DNA from: JALYNX01 sp963780755
GTDB taxonomy: Bacteria > Actinomycetota > Acidimicrobiia > Spongiisociales > ZC4RG35
Assembly: GCA_963780755.1 (NCBI GenBank)
Contig: CAWACX010000002.1
Span: 372,001-436,000 of the forward strand
Length of the DNA: 64,000 nt
Direction of reading: 5' to 3'
This document shows, piece by piece, positions 6,693 through 15,398 of this stretch. Position 1 is the first letter of the stretch. Each line of letters opens with the position of its first letter. The notes below the pieces were generated by a model that was not told the origin of the DNA, searched no databases, and was given only the letters and a program-made list of their open reading frames with translations. The translations under genes and the position numbers were made by a program.

Positions 6693-7775
6693 TTGGTGGT
6701 ATTCGATGAGGTCGCCCGGGAGGGCCACGAGCAGATCCTCCATGGATACGACAAGGTCTCGGGCCTCCGAACCATCATCGCCATCCACAGCACGGCTTTG
6801 GGTCCCGCTCTCGGCGGGACCCGTTTCTTTGACTATCAGACCGAGGACGAGGCTCTCACCGACGTGCTCCGCCTCTCCAAGGGGATGACCTACAAGGCGG
6901 CGGCCGCCGGTCTCGACCTGGGCGGGGGCAAGGCAGTGATCATCGGAGACCCTCGGACCGACAAGTCCGAGCGCCTGCTCCGGGCCTACGGCCGCATCGT
7001 CGACAGCCTGCAGGGGCGCTACATCACAGCCGAGGACGTGGGCACCACCGCGCCGGACATGGACATCGTGCGCCGGGAGACCAAATGGGCCTTCGGGAAC
7101 AGCGCCTACGAGGGAGGCTCCGGCGACCCCTCACCGATGACGGCTCGCGGCCTCTACGCCGCCATCCGGGCCGTGGCCAGCTTCCTCTGGAACGACCCCG
7201 AGCTGGAAGGCCGGCGCTTTGCGGTCCAAGGCGTGGGCAAGGTCGGGTCGGCATTGGTGCAGTTCCTGGTCGAGGCCAGGGCCGAGGTGATCGTCTCCGA
7301 CGTCAACGAGTCGGCGGTCGCCGCGATGGTGGAGACCTACGGGGTGAAGACTGTCGACCCCGACGACATCGCCTCGGTCGACTGTGACATCTATTCGCCG
7401 TGCTCGATGGGGGCCGGGCTCAACCCGACCACCATTCCCCGCCTCAATTGCCAGGCAGTGGTGGGGAGCGCCAACAACCAGCTCGCCAGCGACTCCGACG
7501 CCGACTTGATCGCAGCCCGAGGGATCCTCTACGCCCCCGACTTCGTGGTCAATGCCGGGGGCCTGATCAACGTCTATGACGAGTTGCTCGGATACAGCAA
7601 GTTGAGGGCGACCCACCGGGTCGATGCCATTTTCGAGGCCACGATGGGCGTTCTGGAGACGGCCAAAAGCGGAGGGATGAGCCCCAACCAGGCAGCCATC
7701 GATCTCGCCGAGAAACGGATCCAGGAGATAGGAGATCTCCGACGCTTCCGACGCAGCGGGGACGACCGGAACTGA
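6693..7775 (+). CDS. Leucine/valine (Glu/Leu/Phe/Val family) dehydrogenase
   Basis: A NAD-dependent amino-acid dehydrogenase of about 360 residues that converts branched-chain amino acids to 2-oxoacids. Family motifs: AIHSTALGPALGGTRFF, the catalytic-lysine segment GMTYKAAAAGLDLGGGKAVI, the Rossmann fold FAVQGVGKVGSALVQFL, and PDFVVNAGGLINV. I prefer the TTG at 6693 (GTG at 6696 also possible) because AAAGGAG lies 8 nt upstream and homologues begin just before this point; the in-frame ATG at 6642 overlaps a TATGAT box likely to be the promoter. The E1 gene follows 2 bp after its stop, so deamination and oxidative decarboxylation are coupled in one operon. Confidence 0.87.
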   Translation: MVVFDEVAREGHEQILHGYDKVSGLRTIIAIHSTALGPALGGTRFFDYQTEDEALTDVLRLSKGMTYKAAAAGLDLGGGKAVIIGDPRTDKSERLLRAYGRIVDSLQGRYITAEDVGTTAPDMDIVRRETKWAFGNSAYEGGSGDPSPMTARGLYAAIRAVASFLWNDPELEGRRFAVQGVGKVGSALVQFLVEARAEVIVSDVNESAVAAMVETYGVKTVDPDDIASVDCDIYSPCSMGAGLNPTTIPRLNCQAVVGSANNQLASDSDADLIAARGILYAPDFVVNAGGLINVYDELLGYSKLRATHRVDAIFEATMGVLETAKSGGMSPNQAAIDLAEKRIQEIGDLRRFRRSGDDRN

Positions 7776-7777
7776 CG

Positions 7778-9823
7778 ATGGAAGAGCGCGTACCGGTACC
7801 CGATTCCGAGCTGAACCTGAACCATCGCGACATCGGCCTCACCGACGAGCAGGTTGTCGAGATGTACCGGCTGATGCTGCTCGCCCGTCGCATCGACGAC
7901 CGGCTCTTCGCACTGCAACGCCAAGGCCGCGCGCCTTTCGTCGTCGGGTCATCCGGTCACGAGGCGGTTCAGGTGGCCTCGGTGTTCGCCCTGGACCGGG
8001 ACAAGGACTGGGTCCTCCCCTACTACCGGGACATGGGTGTCGGCCTGGCCTGGGGATTCGAGCCGGAGGAGATCTTCCTCGGCGTCTTCGCCAAGAAGAC
8101 GGACCCGATGTCGGGGGGGCGCCAACTCCCCGGGCACTGGTCATCTCGGGAGCTCAGGGTGTTGAGCCAGTCCTCGGTGATCGGCACCCAATACCTGCAC
8201 GCGGTCGGCATCGCCCACGGGGTGAAGCTCCGCGGCGAGGACTCGGTGGTGGTGGTCTACGGCGGCGAGGGCTCGACGTCGGAGGGGGACTGGCACGAGG
8301 CGATGAACTGGGCCGGAATCCACAAGCTGCCCCTGATCTTCGTGATCGAGAACAACGGGTATGCCATCTCCGTGCCCCAAGACGAGGAGGTGGCCGGGAG
8401 CTTGGCCGCCCGTGCCGAGGGCTACGGGTTCCCCGGGGTTGAGGTCGACGGGAACCGGACATTGCGGGTCTACCGGGCGATGAAGGCGGCGGTGGCCCGG
8501 GCCCGCGCCGGCGAAGGTCCCACTCTCATCGAGGCCGAGACCTACCGCTACTACGCCCACACCTCGGACGACAACGACGCCCTATACCGGACACGCGAGG
8601 AGGTCGAGACCTGGCGCAAACGTGACCCCGTGGCCCGGATCCGGCAGTACCTGATCGAGAAACGGCTGCTCACGGAGGTAGAGGAAGCAGCGATCGATGA
8701 GGAAGTGGTCCGGGTCCTGGCGATGGCGGTGGAGAGCGCCGAGGCCGCCCCCGACCCCGACGAGCCAACCACCCGCGTCTATGCGAGGGTCATCGAGCCC
8801 GGGCCGGCCGCCACCGAGCCCGAGCCCGAGGTGAGCGGGGAGTCGGTGAATCTGATCACCGCCATCAACCGCGCCCTCCACGAGGTCATGGAGGCCTTCG
8901 ACGACACCGTTGTCTTTGGCCAGGACGTGGCCCGGCGCAAGGGCGGCGTGTTCAAGGCGACCCAGGACCTCACCGATCGCTTCGGATCGAGCCGCTGTTT
9001 CAACACACCGATCGCCGAGTCATCGATCATCGGGGCCGCCATCGGCATGTCGGCAACCGGGTTCAAGGTGATCCCCGAGATCCAGTTCGCCGACTACATC
9101 CACCCCGCCTTCGACCAGATCGTGTCCGAGGCGGCCCGGATCAGTTTCCGTTCCGACGGCCGGTGGAACGTGCCGATCGTGATCCGCACCCCCTACGGGG
9201 CCGGCATCCACGGCGCTCTTTATCACTCCCAGTCGATCGAGGCCTTCTACGCCCATGTTCCCGGTCTGAAGGTGGTGGTCCCATCCACGCCCGCCGACGT
9301 CAAGGGCCTCCTCTTCAGCGCTGTCGAGGACCCGGACCCGGTGCTCTACCTGGAGCCGAAGAAGCTGTACCGACTGGCCAAGGGCCCATATCCCGATGGT
9401 GAGCACACGGTCCCCCTCGGCCGGGCCGCGATCACCCATCCCGGTGAGGACGTCACCATCATCACTTATGGGGCGATGGCCCACTTCGCCCTGGAAGCGG
9501 TCCCCCTGCTCGAGGAGCTGGACATCAGCCCCGAAGTCATCGACCTGCGCAGCATCAAGCCGCTGGACTGGCCGACGATCGAGGAGTCGGTGCGGAAGAC
9601 CTCCCGGGCCCTGGTGGTCTACGAGGACGTGGAGTTCGGGGGGTTCGGCGCCGAAGTCGCTGCCCAGATCGCCGACAAGGCGTTTGAATACCTCGACGCC
9701 CCGGTGCGCAGGTACGCCCTCCCCGATGTCCCCACGATGCCCTACGCCGGGTCCCTGGAGAATCAGCTCTACCCGACCCCGGAGGGCATCGTCCGCCACG
9801 CCCAGGACCTGGCGAAGTATTAG
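7778..9823 (+). CDS. Fused alpha-beta 2-oxoacid dehydrogenase E1 (branched-chain type)
   Basis: A 681-residue fusion of E1 alpha (about 15-330) and E1 beta (about 365-681), which are usually separate subunits. The alpha half has the thiamine-diphosphate motif YGGEGSTSEGDWHEAMN ending with NNGYAIS. The beta half starts SVNLITAINRALHEVMEAFD and has GQDVARRKGGVF and the typical YPTPEG end. It should decarboxylate branched-chain 2-oxoacids and transfer the acyl group to a lipoyl E2. It lies 2 bp after the Leu/Val dehydrogenase, which would supply its substrates. No E2 or E3 gene is nearby, so partners must be elsewhere. A pyruvate or acetoin substrate cannot be excluded. Confidence 0.87.
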   Translation: MEERVPVPDSELNLNHRDIGLTDEQVVEMYRLMLLARRIDDRLFALQRQGRAPFVVGSSGHEAVQVASVFALDRDKDWVLPYYRDMGVGLAWGFEPEEIFLGVFAKKTDPMSGGRQLPGHWSSRELRVLSQSSVIGTQYLHAVGIAHGVKLRGEDSVVVVYGGEGSTSEGDWHEAMNWAGIHKLPLIFVIENNGYAISVPQDEEVAGSLAARAEGYGFPGVEVDGNRTLRVYRAMKAAVARARAGEGPTLIEAETYRYYAHTSDDNDALYRTREEVETWRKRDPVARIRQYLIEKRLLTEVEEAAIDEEVVRVLAMAVESAEAAPDPDEPTTRVYARVIEPGPAATEPEPEVSGESVNLITAINRALHEVMEAFDDTVVFGQDVARRKGGVFKATQDLTDRFGSSRCFNTPIAESSIIGAAIGMSATGFKVIPEIQFADYIHPAFDQIVSEAARISFRSDGRWNVPIVIRTPYGAGIHGALYHSQSIEAFYAHVPGLKVVVPSTPADVKGLLFSAVEDPDPVLYLEPKKLYRLAKGPYPDGEHTVPLGRAAITHPGEDVTIITYGAMAHFALEAVPLLEELDISPEVIDLRSIKPLDWPTIEESVRKTSRALVVYEDVEFGGFGAEVAAQIADKAFEYLDAPVRRYALPDVPTMPYAGSLENQLYPTPEGIVRHAQDLAKY

Positions 9824-9832
9824 GCGACGTAG

Positions 9833-9850
9833 TACGTAATACGTAATACG
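9833..9850 (+). repeat. Short 7-bp tandem repeat (TACGTAA)
   Basis: TACGTAA occurs twice in a row followed by TACG, in the 69-bp gap between the E1 gene and argS. The AT-rich direct repeat stands out in GC-rich DNA. No function is evident. Confidence 0.6.
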
Positions 9851-9892
9851 CCAGCGCTCCGCTTTCCCGTGGCCCTTTAAGGTCTGCCTCCA

Positions 9893-11656
9893 ATGTCCCT
9901 GCTCTCCCACCTCTCCCAACTGGTCGGGTCGGCGTTCGCCGATCTCGGGCTCGACCCCGCCCTCGGGGAGGTGGTTCCGTCGCAGCGGCCGGAGCTCGCC
10001 CAGTTCCAGTGCAACGGAGCGATGGCCGCCGCCCAAGCTTCTGGAAAGTCACCACGCGACATCGCCGACGCGGTGGTGGCGATCATCGAGAAACACGATG
10101 AATTGACGAACCCGACAGTCGCCGGGCCTGGTTTCATCAATTTCAATGTCACGAACGAGGCGATTTCCCGGTTCGCCTCCGAGAGTGCGTCCGATCCCTA
10201 CCTCGGCTACCCGGTCACCGCCAGCCCCGAGCAGGTGGTCGTCGACTACGGCGGGCCCAACGTGGCCAAGGCGATGCACGTCGGCCATCTCCGGGCCACC
10301 ATCATCGGGGACTCGCTGGCCCGCCTCTTCTCGTTCGCCGGGCACAAGGTGATCCGCGATCCCCATTTCGGCGACTGGGGATTCCAAATGGGGCTCCTGA
10401 TCGCGGCGATCGCCGAAGAGCAGCCCGCCCTCCCCTACTTCGATCCCGCCGCAGCCGACTACCCCGACACCAGCCCGGTGACACTCGACGACCTGCAACG
10501 CATCTATCCCGAAGGCGCGGCCCGGGCCCGAAGCGATGAGGCCTTCGCCGACCAGGCGCGGGAGGCAACGGTGCGCCTCCAGCAAGGAGATGCCGGATAC
10601 CTCGCTCTCTGGCGTCACATGAAGGCGGTCTCTGAGGAGTCACAACGAACGGACTTCGCCGCGCTCGGGGTCGAGTTCGACCTCTGGTACGGAGAGTCGG
10701 ATGTCAGCCACCGGCTGGCGCCGCTCACCGATTCGCTCAGAGCGTCAGGTGTGGCCGAGGAGTCCCAGGGCGCGCTCGTGGTCCGGGTGGGGCGGGAAGA
10801 CGACAACCGGGACTTGCCCCCGCTCATCCTGGAGACTCAGGTCGGCGGGTTTCTGTACAGCACGACCGACCTGGCGACCATCGCGATGCGTTTCGAGGAT
10901 CTCCACGCCGACCTCCTCCTCTACGTGGTCGACAAGCGCCAGGCCGACCACTTCGTCCAGCTCTTCCGGGCAGCCGAGCAAGCCGGCATCGTCCCGGCGA
11001 GTGCCCGCATGGAGCACATCTGGTTCGGCACCATGAACGGGCCTGATGGGAAGCCTTTCAAGACCCGGGAGGGAGGTGTCGTCCGCCTCTCAGACGTCAT
11101 CCAATTGCTCACCGACGCCGCCCGACGCCGCCTCGACGAAGCCCACCTCGCCGAGAACTACCCGGCAGAGGAGAGGGACCAGATAGCGGCTCTGGTGGGG
11201 GTGGCCGCCCTCAAGTTCGGCGACTTGATCAACAACCGAGTCTCCGATTACATCTTCGACCTCGATCGCTTCAGCTCTTTCGAGGGCAAGACCGGGCCCT
11301 ATCTCCAATACGCCGCGGTCCGGATCAAGTCGATACTGCGTCGGGCAGAAGAAGTCGGCCTTGCACCGGGCCCGCTCACTCCCCCGGCGGTCGGGGTGGA
11401 GCGGGAACTGGTCCTCGACCTGCTCCGCTTCCCTGAGGTCATCCAGCGTGCCATCGATCTGCGCGCCCCGAACCACCTGGCCGACTTCGCTTATGGCGTC
11501 GCCGGGCGGTTCAATCGCTTCTACGACAGCTGCCACATCCTCTCCGAGCCCGACCCGGACCGTCAGGGCTCATGGCTGGCGTTATCGGCATGGGCCCTCG
11601 ACGTGCTCAACCGCCTGCTCGACCTGCTCGGCATCGAGATCCCCGAACGCATGTAG
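9893..11656 (+). CDS. argS: Arginyl-tRNA synthetase
   Basis: A class I aminoacyl-tRNA synthetase of 587 residues, full length for bacterial ArgRS. The N-terminal Add-1 domain (about 1-105) is followed by VDYGGPNVAKAMHVGHLRAT with the HIGH-type HVGH. The KMSKS-equivalent loop region is GPDGKPFKTREGGVVRL. The C-terminal DALR anticodon-binding domain ends DLLGIEIPERM. It charges tRNA-Arg in the cytoplasm. TAAGGT 9 nt before the ATG may be a -10 box. The acetyltransferase gene begins 2 bp after its stop. Confidence 0.97.
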   Translation: MSLLSHLSQLVGSAFADLGLDPALGEVVPSQRPELAQFQCNGAMAAAQASGKSPRDIADAVVAIIEKHDELTNPTVAGPGFINFNVTNEAISRFASESASDPYLGYPVTASPEQVVVDYGGPNVAKAMHVGHLRATIIGDSLARLFSFAGHKVIRDPHFGDWGFQMGLLIAAIAEEQPALPYFDPAAADYPDTSPVTLDDLQRIYPEGAARARSDEAFADQAREATVRLQQGDAGYLALWRHMKAVSEESQRTDFAALGVEFDLWYGESDVSHRLAPLTDSLRASGVAEESQGALVVRVGREDDNRDLPPLILETQVGGFLYSTTDLATIAMRFEDLHADLLLYVVDKRQADHFVQLFRAAEQAGIVPASARMEHIWFGTMNGPDGKPFKTREGGVVRLSDVIQLLTDAARRRLDEAHLAENYPAEERDQIAALVGVAALKFGDLINNRVSDYIFDLDRFSSFEGKTGPYLQYAAVRIKSILRRAEEVGLAPGPLTPPAVGVERELVLDLLRFPEVIQRAIDLRAPNHLADFAYGVAGRFNRFYDSCHILSEPDPDRQGSWLALSAWALDVLNRLLDLLGIEIPERM

Positions 11657-11658
11657 CG

Positions 11659-12498
11659 ATGAGCCCGACGTTGCGCCCGGCACGCCTGGAGGATGTGGAC
11701 AGGATCGCGGCCTGGACCCGTGACACCTTCTCCTGGGGTGACTACATCGGCGAGGTTCTCCCGGAGTGGATCGATGACCCTTCTGCTCATGTCCTGGTCT
11801 CGGTCGACGACGACGACGTACCGGTGGGTGTGTCCCACGCCGAGATGCTCTCACCAAACGAAGGCTGGCTGAGCGCAGCTCGAGTTCATCCCGATCATCG
11901 CCGGAAGGGGATCGGAGCTGCACTCAACGACGACGGAGTGGAGTGGGCGCGCAGTCGTGGGGCGCAGATCGTGCGCCTCTCCGTCGACGAGGAAAACCAT
12001 GCAGCCCGGGCCCAGGTGGAGAAGCTGGGATACCGGAACACCTGTGTCTGGCTGGTTGGGGAGATCGAGGTGGGAGGGCACCTGGTCCGAGAGCGGGACC
12101 GACTCCACCCTGCGATCTCGGCCGATGCCGACGCCGGCTGGCAGCTGTGGTCCGCTAGCGACCTGGCTCGGGCCGGTCGGGAGCTGTGGGCAGGAAACTG
12201 GCGGTGGCGCAAAGCCCACCGATCCGACCTCGACGAGGCACTGGCCACCCACTCGCTTTTCCAGGGCGCGGCCGGCTGGGTGGTTGCCCAACCCGAGGGA
12301 GACACGCTCCAGGTGAGATGGCTGGCGACCGATCCGGCCGACGGCCCGGCCCTGATCCAGGGCATCCTCGAAGTCGGGCGCCAGGCCTCGGTGGAGCTGC
12401 TCCAGATCTACATCGCGGACACCGGGTGGAGCTCAGAGGCGCTGATCCGGGAGGGCTTTTCGATTCAGCGGTTGCTGATCTACGCCAAGAGCCTCTGA
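11659..12498 (+). CDS. GNAT-family N-acetyltransferase
   Basis: A 279-residue protein starting at the ATG at 11659, just after the argS stop. The N-terminal half is a GNAT domain (RPARLEDVDRIAAW at the start; acetyl-CoA loop VHPDHRRKGIGAAL; QVEKLGYRN at the end). The C-terminal half looks like a second, degenerate GNAT fold without a clear cofactor loop. The acyl acceptor is unknown. Operon placement after argS is probably a matter of transcription, not of shared function. Confidence 0.82.
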   Translation: MSPTLRPARLEDVDRIAAWTRDTFSWGDYIGEVLPEWIDDPSAHVLVSVDDDDVPVGVSHAEMLSPNEGWLSAARVHPDHRRKGIGAALNDDGVEWARSRGAQIVRLSVDEENHAARAQVEKLGYRNTCVWLVGEIEVGGHLVRERDRLHPAISADADAGWQLWSASDLARAGRELWAGNWRWRKAHRSDLDEALATHSLFQGAAGWVVAQPEGDTLQVRWLATDPADGPALIQGILEVGRQASVELLQIYIADTGWSSEALIREGFSIQRLLIYAKSL

Positions 12499-12502
12499 GA
12501 GA

Positions 12503-13093
12503 TCAGGCGAATATCGCCATGGTGGCGATGGCCCAGACCACGAACATCGAGGGGACCTCCGCCTTGCGCACCCAGTCCGGGGCGTTGGGGGCCCAGTTGA
12601 TGAGCAGGGAGAGAGGGACGCCGACCAGGGGCATCACCACCATTCCCGCGATCCCCACCGCACGCAATCCCTCTGCGCCCTTGTGCAACGGTTCGGGAAG
12701 GTCCTCGAGCAGGCCGCTGATCACTCCGTAGAGCAGGAGGGCGCCGAACCCCACCAGGAACGCCGCCAGGGTGCGGCCGATCCCTACCTCCCACAGCTTG
12801 AAGCCGACCAACTTCCGACCCCGGCCGAGCGGACCCTCGGCCGCCACACCCAGGCAGAACAGGCCGATGATGGCCAGGATCAGCGCCGAGGCCAGCATGC
12901 CTCCGGTCGACATCTCCTGGACCACGTCGACGATCTCGAACCCGGCAAGGAGCACCGCTATCGACATCCCGACCAGAAGGCTCCCCAACACCATGAGCCC
13001 GACGTCGAACATGGTCCCGAATGCCCCATAGGCCAGGATCGCGTAACGCTTGATCAGGGCAAGGGGGTCGGCCTGGCTGGTGCCCTCGGTCAA
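12503..13093 (-). CDS. Integral membrane protein of unknown function
   Basis: A 196-residue protein with about five hydrophobic segments (for example LMVLGSLLVGMSIAVLLAGF and ALILAIIGLFCLGVAA). The TTG start at 13093 overlaps the glcF stop (TTGA) and has GGAGGA 6 nt upstream, so it is translationally coupled to the glycolate oxidase operon. No transporter or enzyme motif is recognised. Position suggests, without proof, a link to glycolate metabolism. It converges with the GNAT gene with a 4-bp gap. Confidence 0.7.
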   Translation of the reverse strand: MTEGTSQADPLALIKRYAILAYGAFGTMFDVGLMVLGSLLVGMSIAVLLAGFEIVDVVQEMSTGGMLASALILAIIGLFCLGVAAEGPLGRGRKLVGFKLWEVGIGRTLAAFLVGFGALLLYGVISGLLEDLPEPLHKGAEGLRAVGIAGMVVMPLVGVPLSLLINWAPNAPDWVRKAEVPSMFVVWAIATMAIFA

Positions 13094-14343
13094 ACTGGCT
13101 CCTCCACGGCGGCGACGATACCGGTGTCGGGGCTGGCGTTGATGGCTTGCAAGTACCACTCGATGGGGTGTGCGATCTCAAAGTCGGCGCCGAGTGCGCT
13201 GCGCAGTTGCATCTCGCATCCCGGGTTAGCCGAGGCCACCTTGCTCACACCCGTAGAGCGCACTTGATCGGCCTTTCGGTTCCCCAATTCCTGAGAGGCT
13301 TCGGGCTGAAGGATGGTGTAGAGCCCGGCTGCGCCACAGCACATGCCGGCAGGGTCGATCTCCACCACCTCATAGCCCCCCGCCTCCAACACCAACCTCG
13401 GTTCGGCAGTGACCTTCTGAGCATGTCGCAGATGACACGGGTCCTGGACGGCGATCTGACCCAAACCCGGGGCCAGACGAGGAAGGAGCCCGGCTTCGAT
13501 CGCCCGGGCCACGGCCACCGTCACGTCAACCGACACCGAGCCGATCTTCTCACCATCTATGTCCCAGTGCCCGTAGTCACGGAGGTGGGCCGAGCACCCG
13601 GCTGCAGTCGCGATCACCATCTCGTATCCGGCGAGGGCCGTCGTGTTGCGCTTTGCCAATGCACGGGCCTGGGGCGCCTTGCCGTCGTGGGCGGCCAGGG
13701 CGCCGCAGCAGGTCTGGCCCGCGGGCACCTCGACCCGGTACCCGGCCCGTTCCAGCAACGCCACGGCCGCCCGATTCACCGGCTGGAACCACTGGTCCTG
13801 GATGCAGCCGGAGAGCATGGCGACCCGACCCGCGGCCCCACTTCCGCCCACGTGCCCGACCACCGTGCCCGGGCGACTTCTCAGGTCCCGCATCCCGGAG
13901 GCCAACCGGCGCATCCGGGTCGGGGCGAGCCGGGTGGCGCCGGTGCGCTGTGCCAGCGAGGCGGCGCCGGTCCCCGCTCGCAACGCGCTCCGTGACCCGA
14001 GGACCGTCCCGAGGACGAAGGCGCGAAACCGGTGCGACCAGGTCCGGCGCTGGGCGACGATCTCGGCCCGGGTCCCCTCCAGAAGCCGACCGTACGGAAC
14101 GAGGCCCGGGCAGACCGGCTCGCATGCCCGACAGCCGAGGCAGAAATCGATGATCCCTTGGAAGGGGCCGTCGACCTCGAGCACTCCCTGGTGCACGGCC
14201 TTCATGGCGTGGATTCGCCCTCGCGGAGATGCAGTCTCCCTGCCGGTCAATCGGAAGGTGGGACAGGCGGGGAGGCAGAGCCCACATTGCACACAGGCGT
14301 TGAGCTCGTCGGTGGTCGGGTGCTCGGCCGTGACCCAGGCCAT
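13090..14343 (-). CDS. glcF: Glycolate oxidase iron-sulfur subunit
   Basis: GlcF (about 417 residues) carries two ferredoxin-type cysteine clusters, CVQCGLCLPACP and CLGCRACEPVCP, followed by two CCG domains (QTCCGALAAHDG and GMCCGAAGLY). It passes electrons from the GlcD/GlcE flavin site to the respiratory chain at the membrane. The ATG at 14343 sits within TGATG with the glcE stop; a GTG one codon earlier is equally possible. Third gene of glcD-glcE-glcF, all with 4-bp or closer overlaps. Confidence 0.92.
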   Translation of the reverse strand: MAWVTAEHPTTDELNACVQCGLCLPACPTFRLTGRETASPRGRIHAMKAVHQGVLEVDGPFQGIIDFCLGCRACEPVCPGLVPYGRLLEGTRAEIVAQRRTWSHRFRAFVLGTVLGSRSALRAGTGAASLAQRTGATRLAPTRMRRLASGMRDLRSRPGTVVGHVGGSGAAGRVAMLSGCIQDQWFQPVNRAAVALLERAGYRVEVPAGQTCCGALAAHDGKAPQARALAKRNTTALAGYEMVIATAAGCSAHLRDYGHWDIDGEKIGSVSVDVTVAVARAIEAGLLPRLAPGLGQIAVQDPCHLRHAQKVTAEPRLVLEAGGYEVVEIDPAGMCCGAAGLYTILQPEASQELGNRKADQVRSTGVSKVASANPGCEMQLRSALGADFEIAHPIEWYLQAINASPDTGIVAAVEEPV

Positions 14344-15398
14344 CACAGACCCGCCGGAAGGCGTCCGGGATTGATGACCCGGGCCGGATCGAATTGGGCG
14401 ATGAGGCGGCGCTGGACCTCGAGCCCAGGAGGAGGTTTGCCCCAGGGGTCGAAGCCATCGAGGCCCTCCTGCGGAGCGGCCACCACCACCAGGCTCCCGC
14501 CGGTTTCCTCGGCCCAGCTCCGGAGGTCTGAAGCGCCATCGGCGTCTTCGGAGGCGGCCCGGACCTCACCGACACCGTGGATCGCCAGGAACCGCCAGCC
14601 TGCTGGAAGCCGTTCCAGAGCAGGCCCGGTCAACGCCGGAGGCACCCGCAACGACCAGCGCCAAGCCCCCTCCGGGTCGGAAGGCCAGGCATGACCCTCC
14701 GCCACATCGCCCTCGAGTCGGTCGGTGATCGCCTCGACCTCGGTGTAGGTGCCCCACAGGAAGACCCGCTTTGCGTCGTTCTCTTCGAGCACGGCGAGGG
14801 GTCGGGTCACCTGCGCGGCTGTCTCCATGTCGGGAACGGTCACAGTCGCCGCCGCCGGAGGTCGGGGCCACAGCTTTAGGCAGATGGAGACGATCACGCC
14901 CAGCGAGCCGAAGGCCCCCACCACCATCCTGGGGAGGTCGTAGCCGGTCACGTTCTTGACCACCCGACCCCCGGCCCGGATCACCCTCCCGTCACCGGTG
15001 ACCAGGGTCACCTCCAGCATCCGCTCCCTGGTCCCGAGCAGCCGCCCTCTCCGTAGCGAGGAGGCTCCGGCCGATACCACACCGCCGATCGTCGAGACCC
15101 CGGGCACCTCGGGGAGGACCGCGGTCTGCGAGCGCTCGTTGAGCGTCGCCTCCAGTTCGGCCACTGGAGTGCCCGCTCCGGCGGTGACGGTGAGGTCATC
15201 GGGATCCCACTCCTCGATGCCGGAGAAGCCCGACATGTCGAGGATGACGTCGGGAGGCTTTGGCGAGCCGAAGCCTTGGCGGGTTCCCCCGCCAACCACC
15301 TGCACCATCGATCCCGACAATGTGGCTTCCCGGAGCAATCCCGCCAATTCATCTACCGATCCCGGGGCGACTCGGGTGGCGCCTGCGGCCCCGCTCAC
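14343..15398 (-). CDS. glcE: Glycolate oxidase FAD-binding subunit
   Basis: GlcE has 351 residues. The FAD-binding segment VQVVGGGTRQGFG and the phosphate-binding PGVSTIGGVVSAGASSLRRG are visible, and VVKNVTGYDLPRMVVGAFGSLG is characteristic of GlcE. It lacks the large C-terminal oxidase domain of GlcD, as expected. The GTG at 15398 overlaps the glcD stop (GTGA). With GlcD and GlcF it oxidises glycolate, and often D-lactate, to glyoxylate. Confidence 0.92.
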   Translation of the reverse strand: MSGAAGATRVAPGSVDELAGLLREATLSGSMVQVVGGGTRQGFGSPKPPDVILDMSGFSGIEEWDPDDLTVTAGAGTPVAELEATLNERSQTAVLPEVPGVSTIGGVVSAGASSLRRGRLLGTRERMLEVTLVTGDGRVIRAGGRVVKNVTGYDLPRMVVGAFGSLGVIVSICLKLWPRPPAAATVTVPDMETAAQVTRPLAVLEENDAKRVFLWGTYTEVEAITDRLEGDVAEGHAWPSDPEGAWRWSLRVPPALTGPALERLPAGWRFLAIHGVGEVRAASEDADGASDLRSWAEETGGSLVVVAAPQEGLDGFDPWGKPPPGLEVQRRLIAQFDPARVINPGRLPAGL

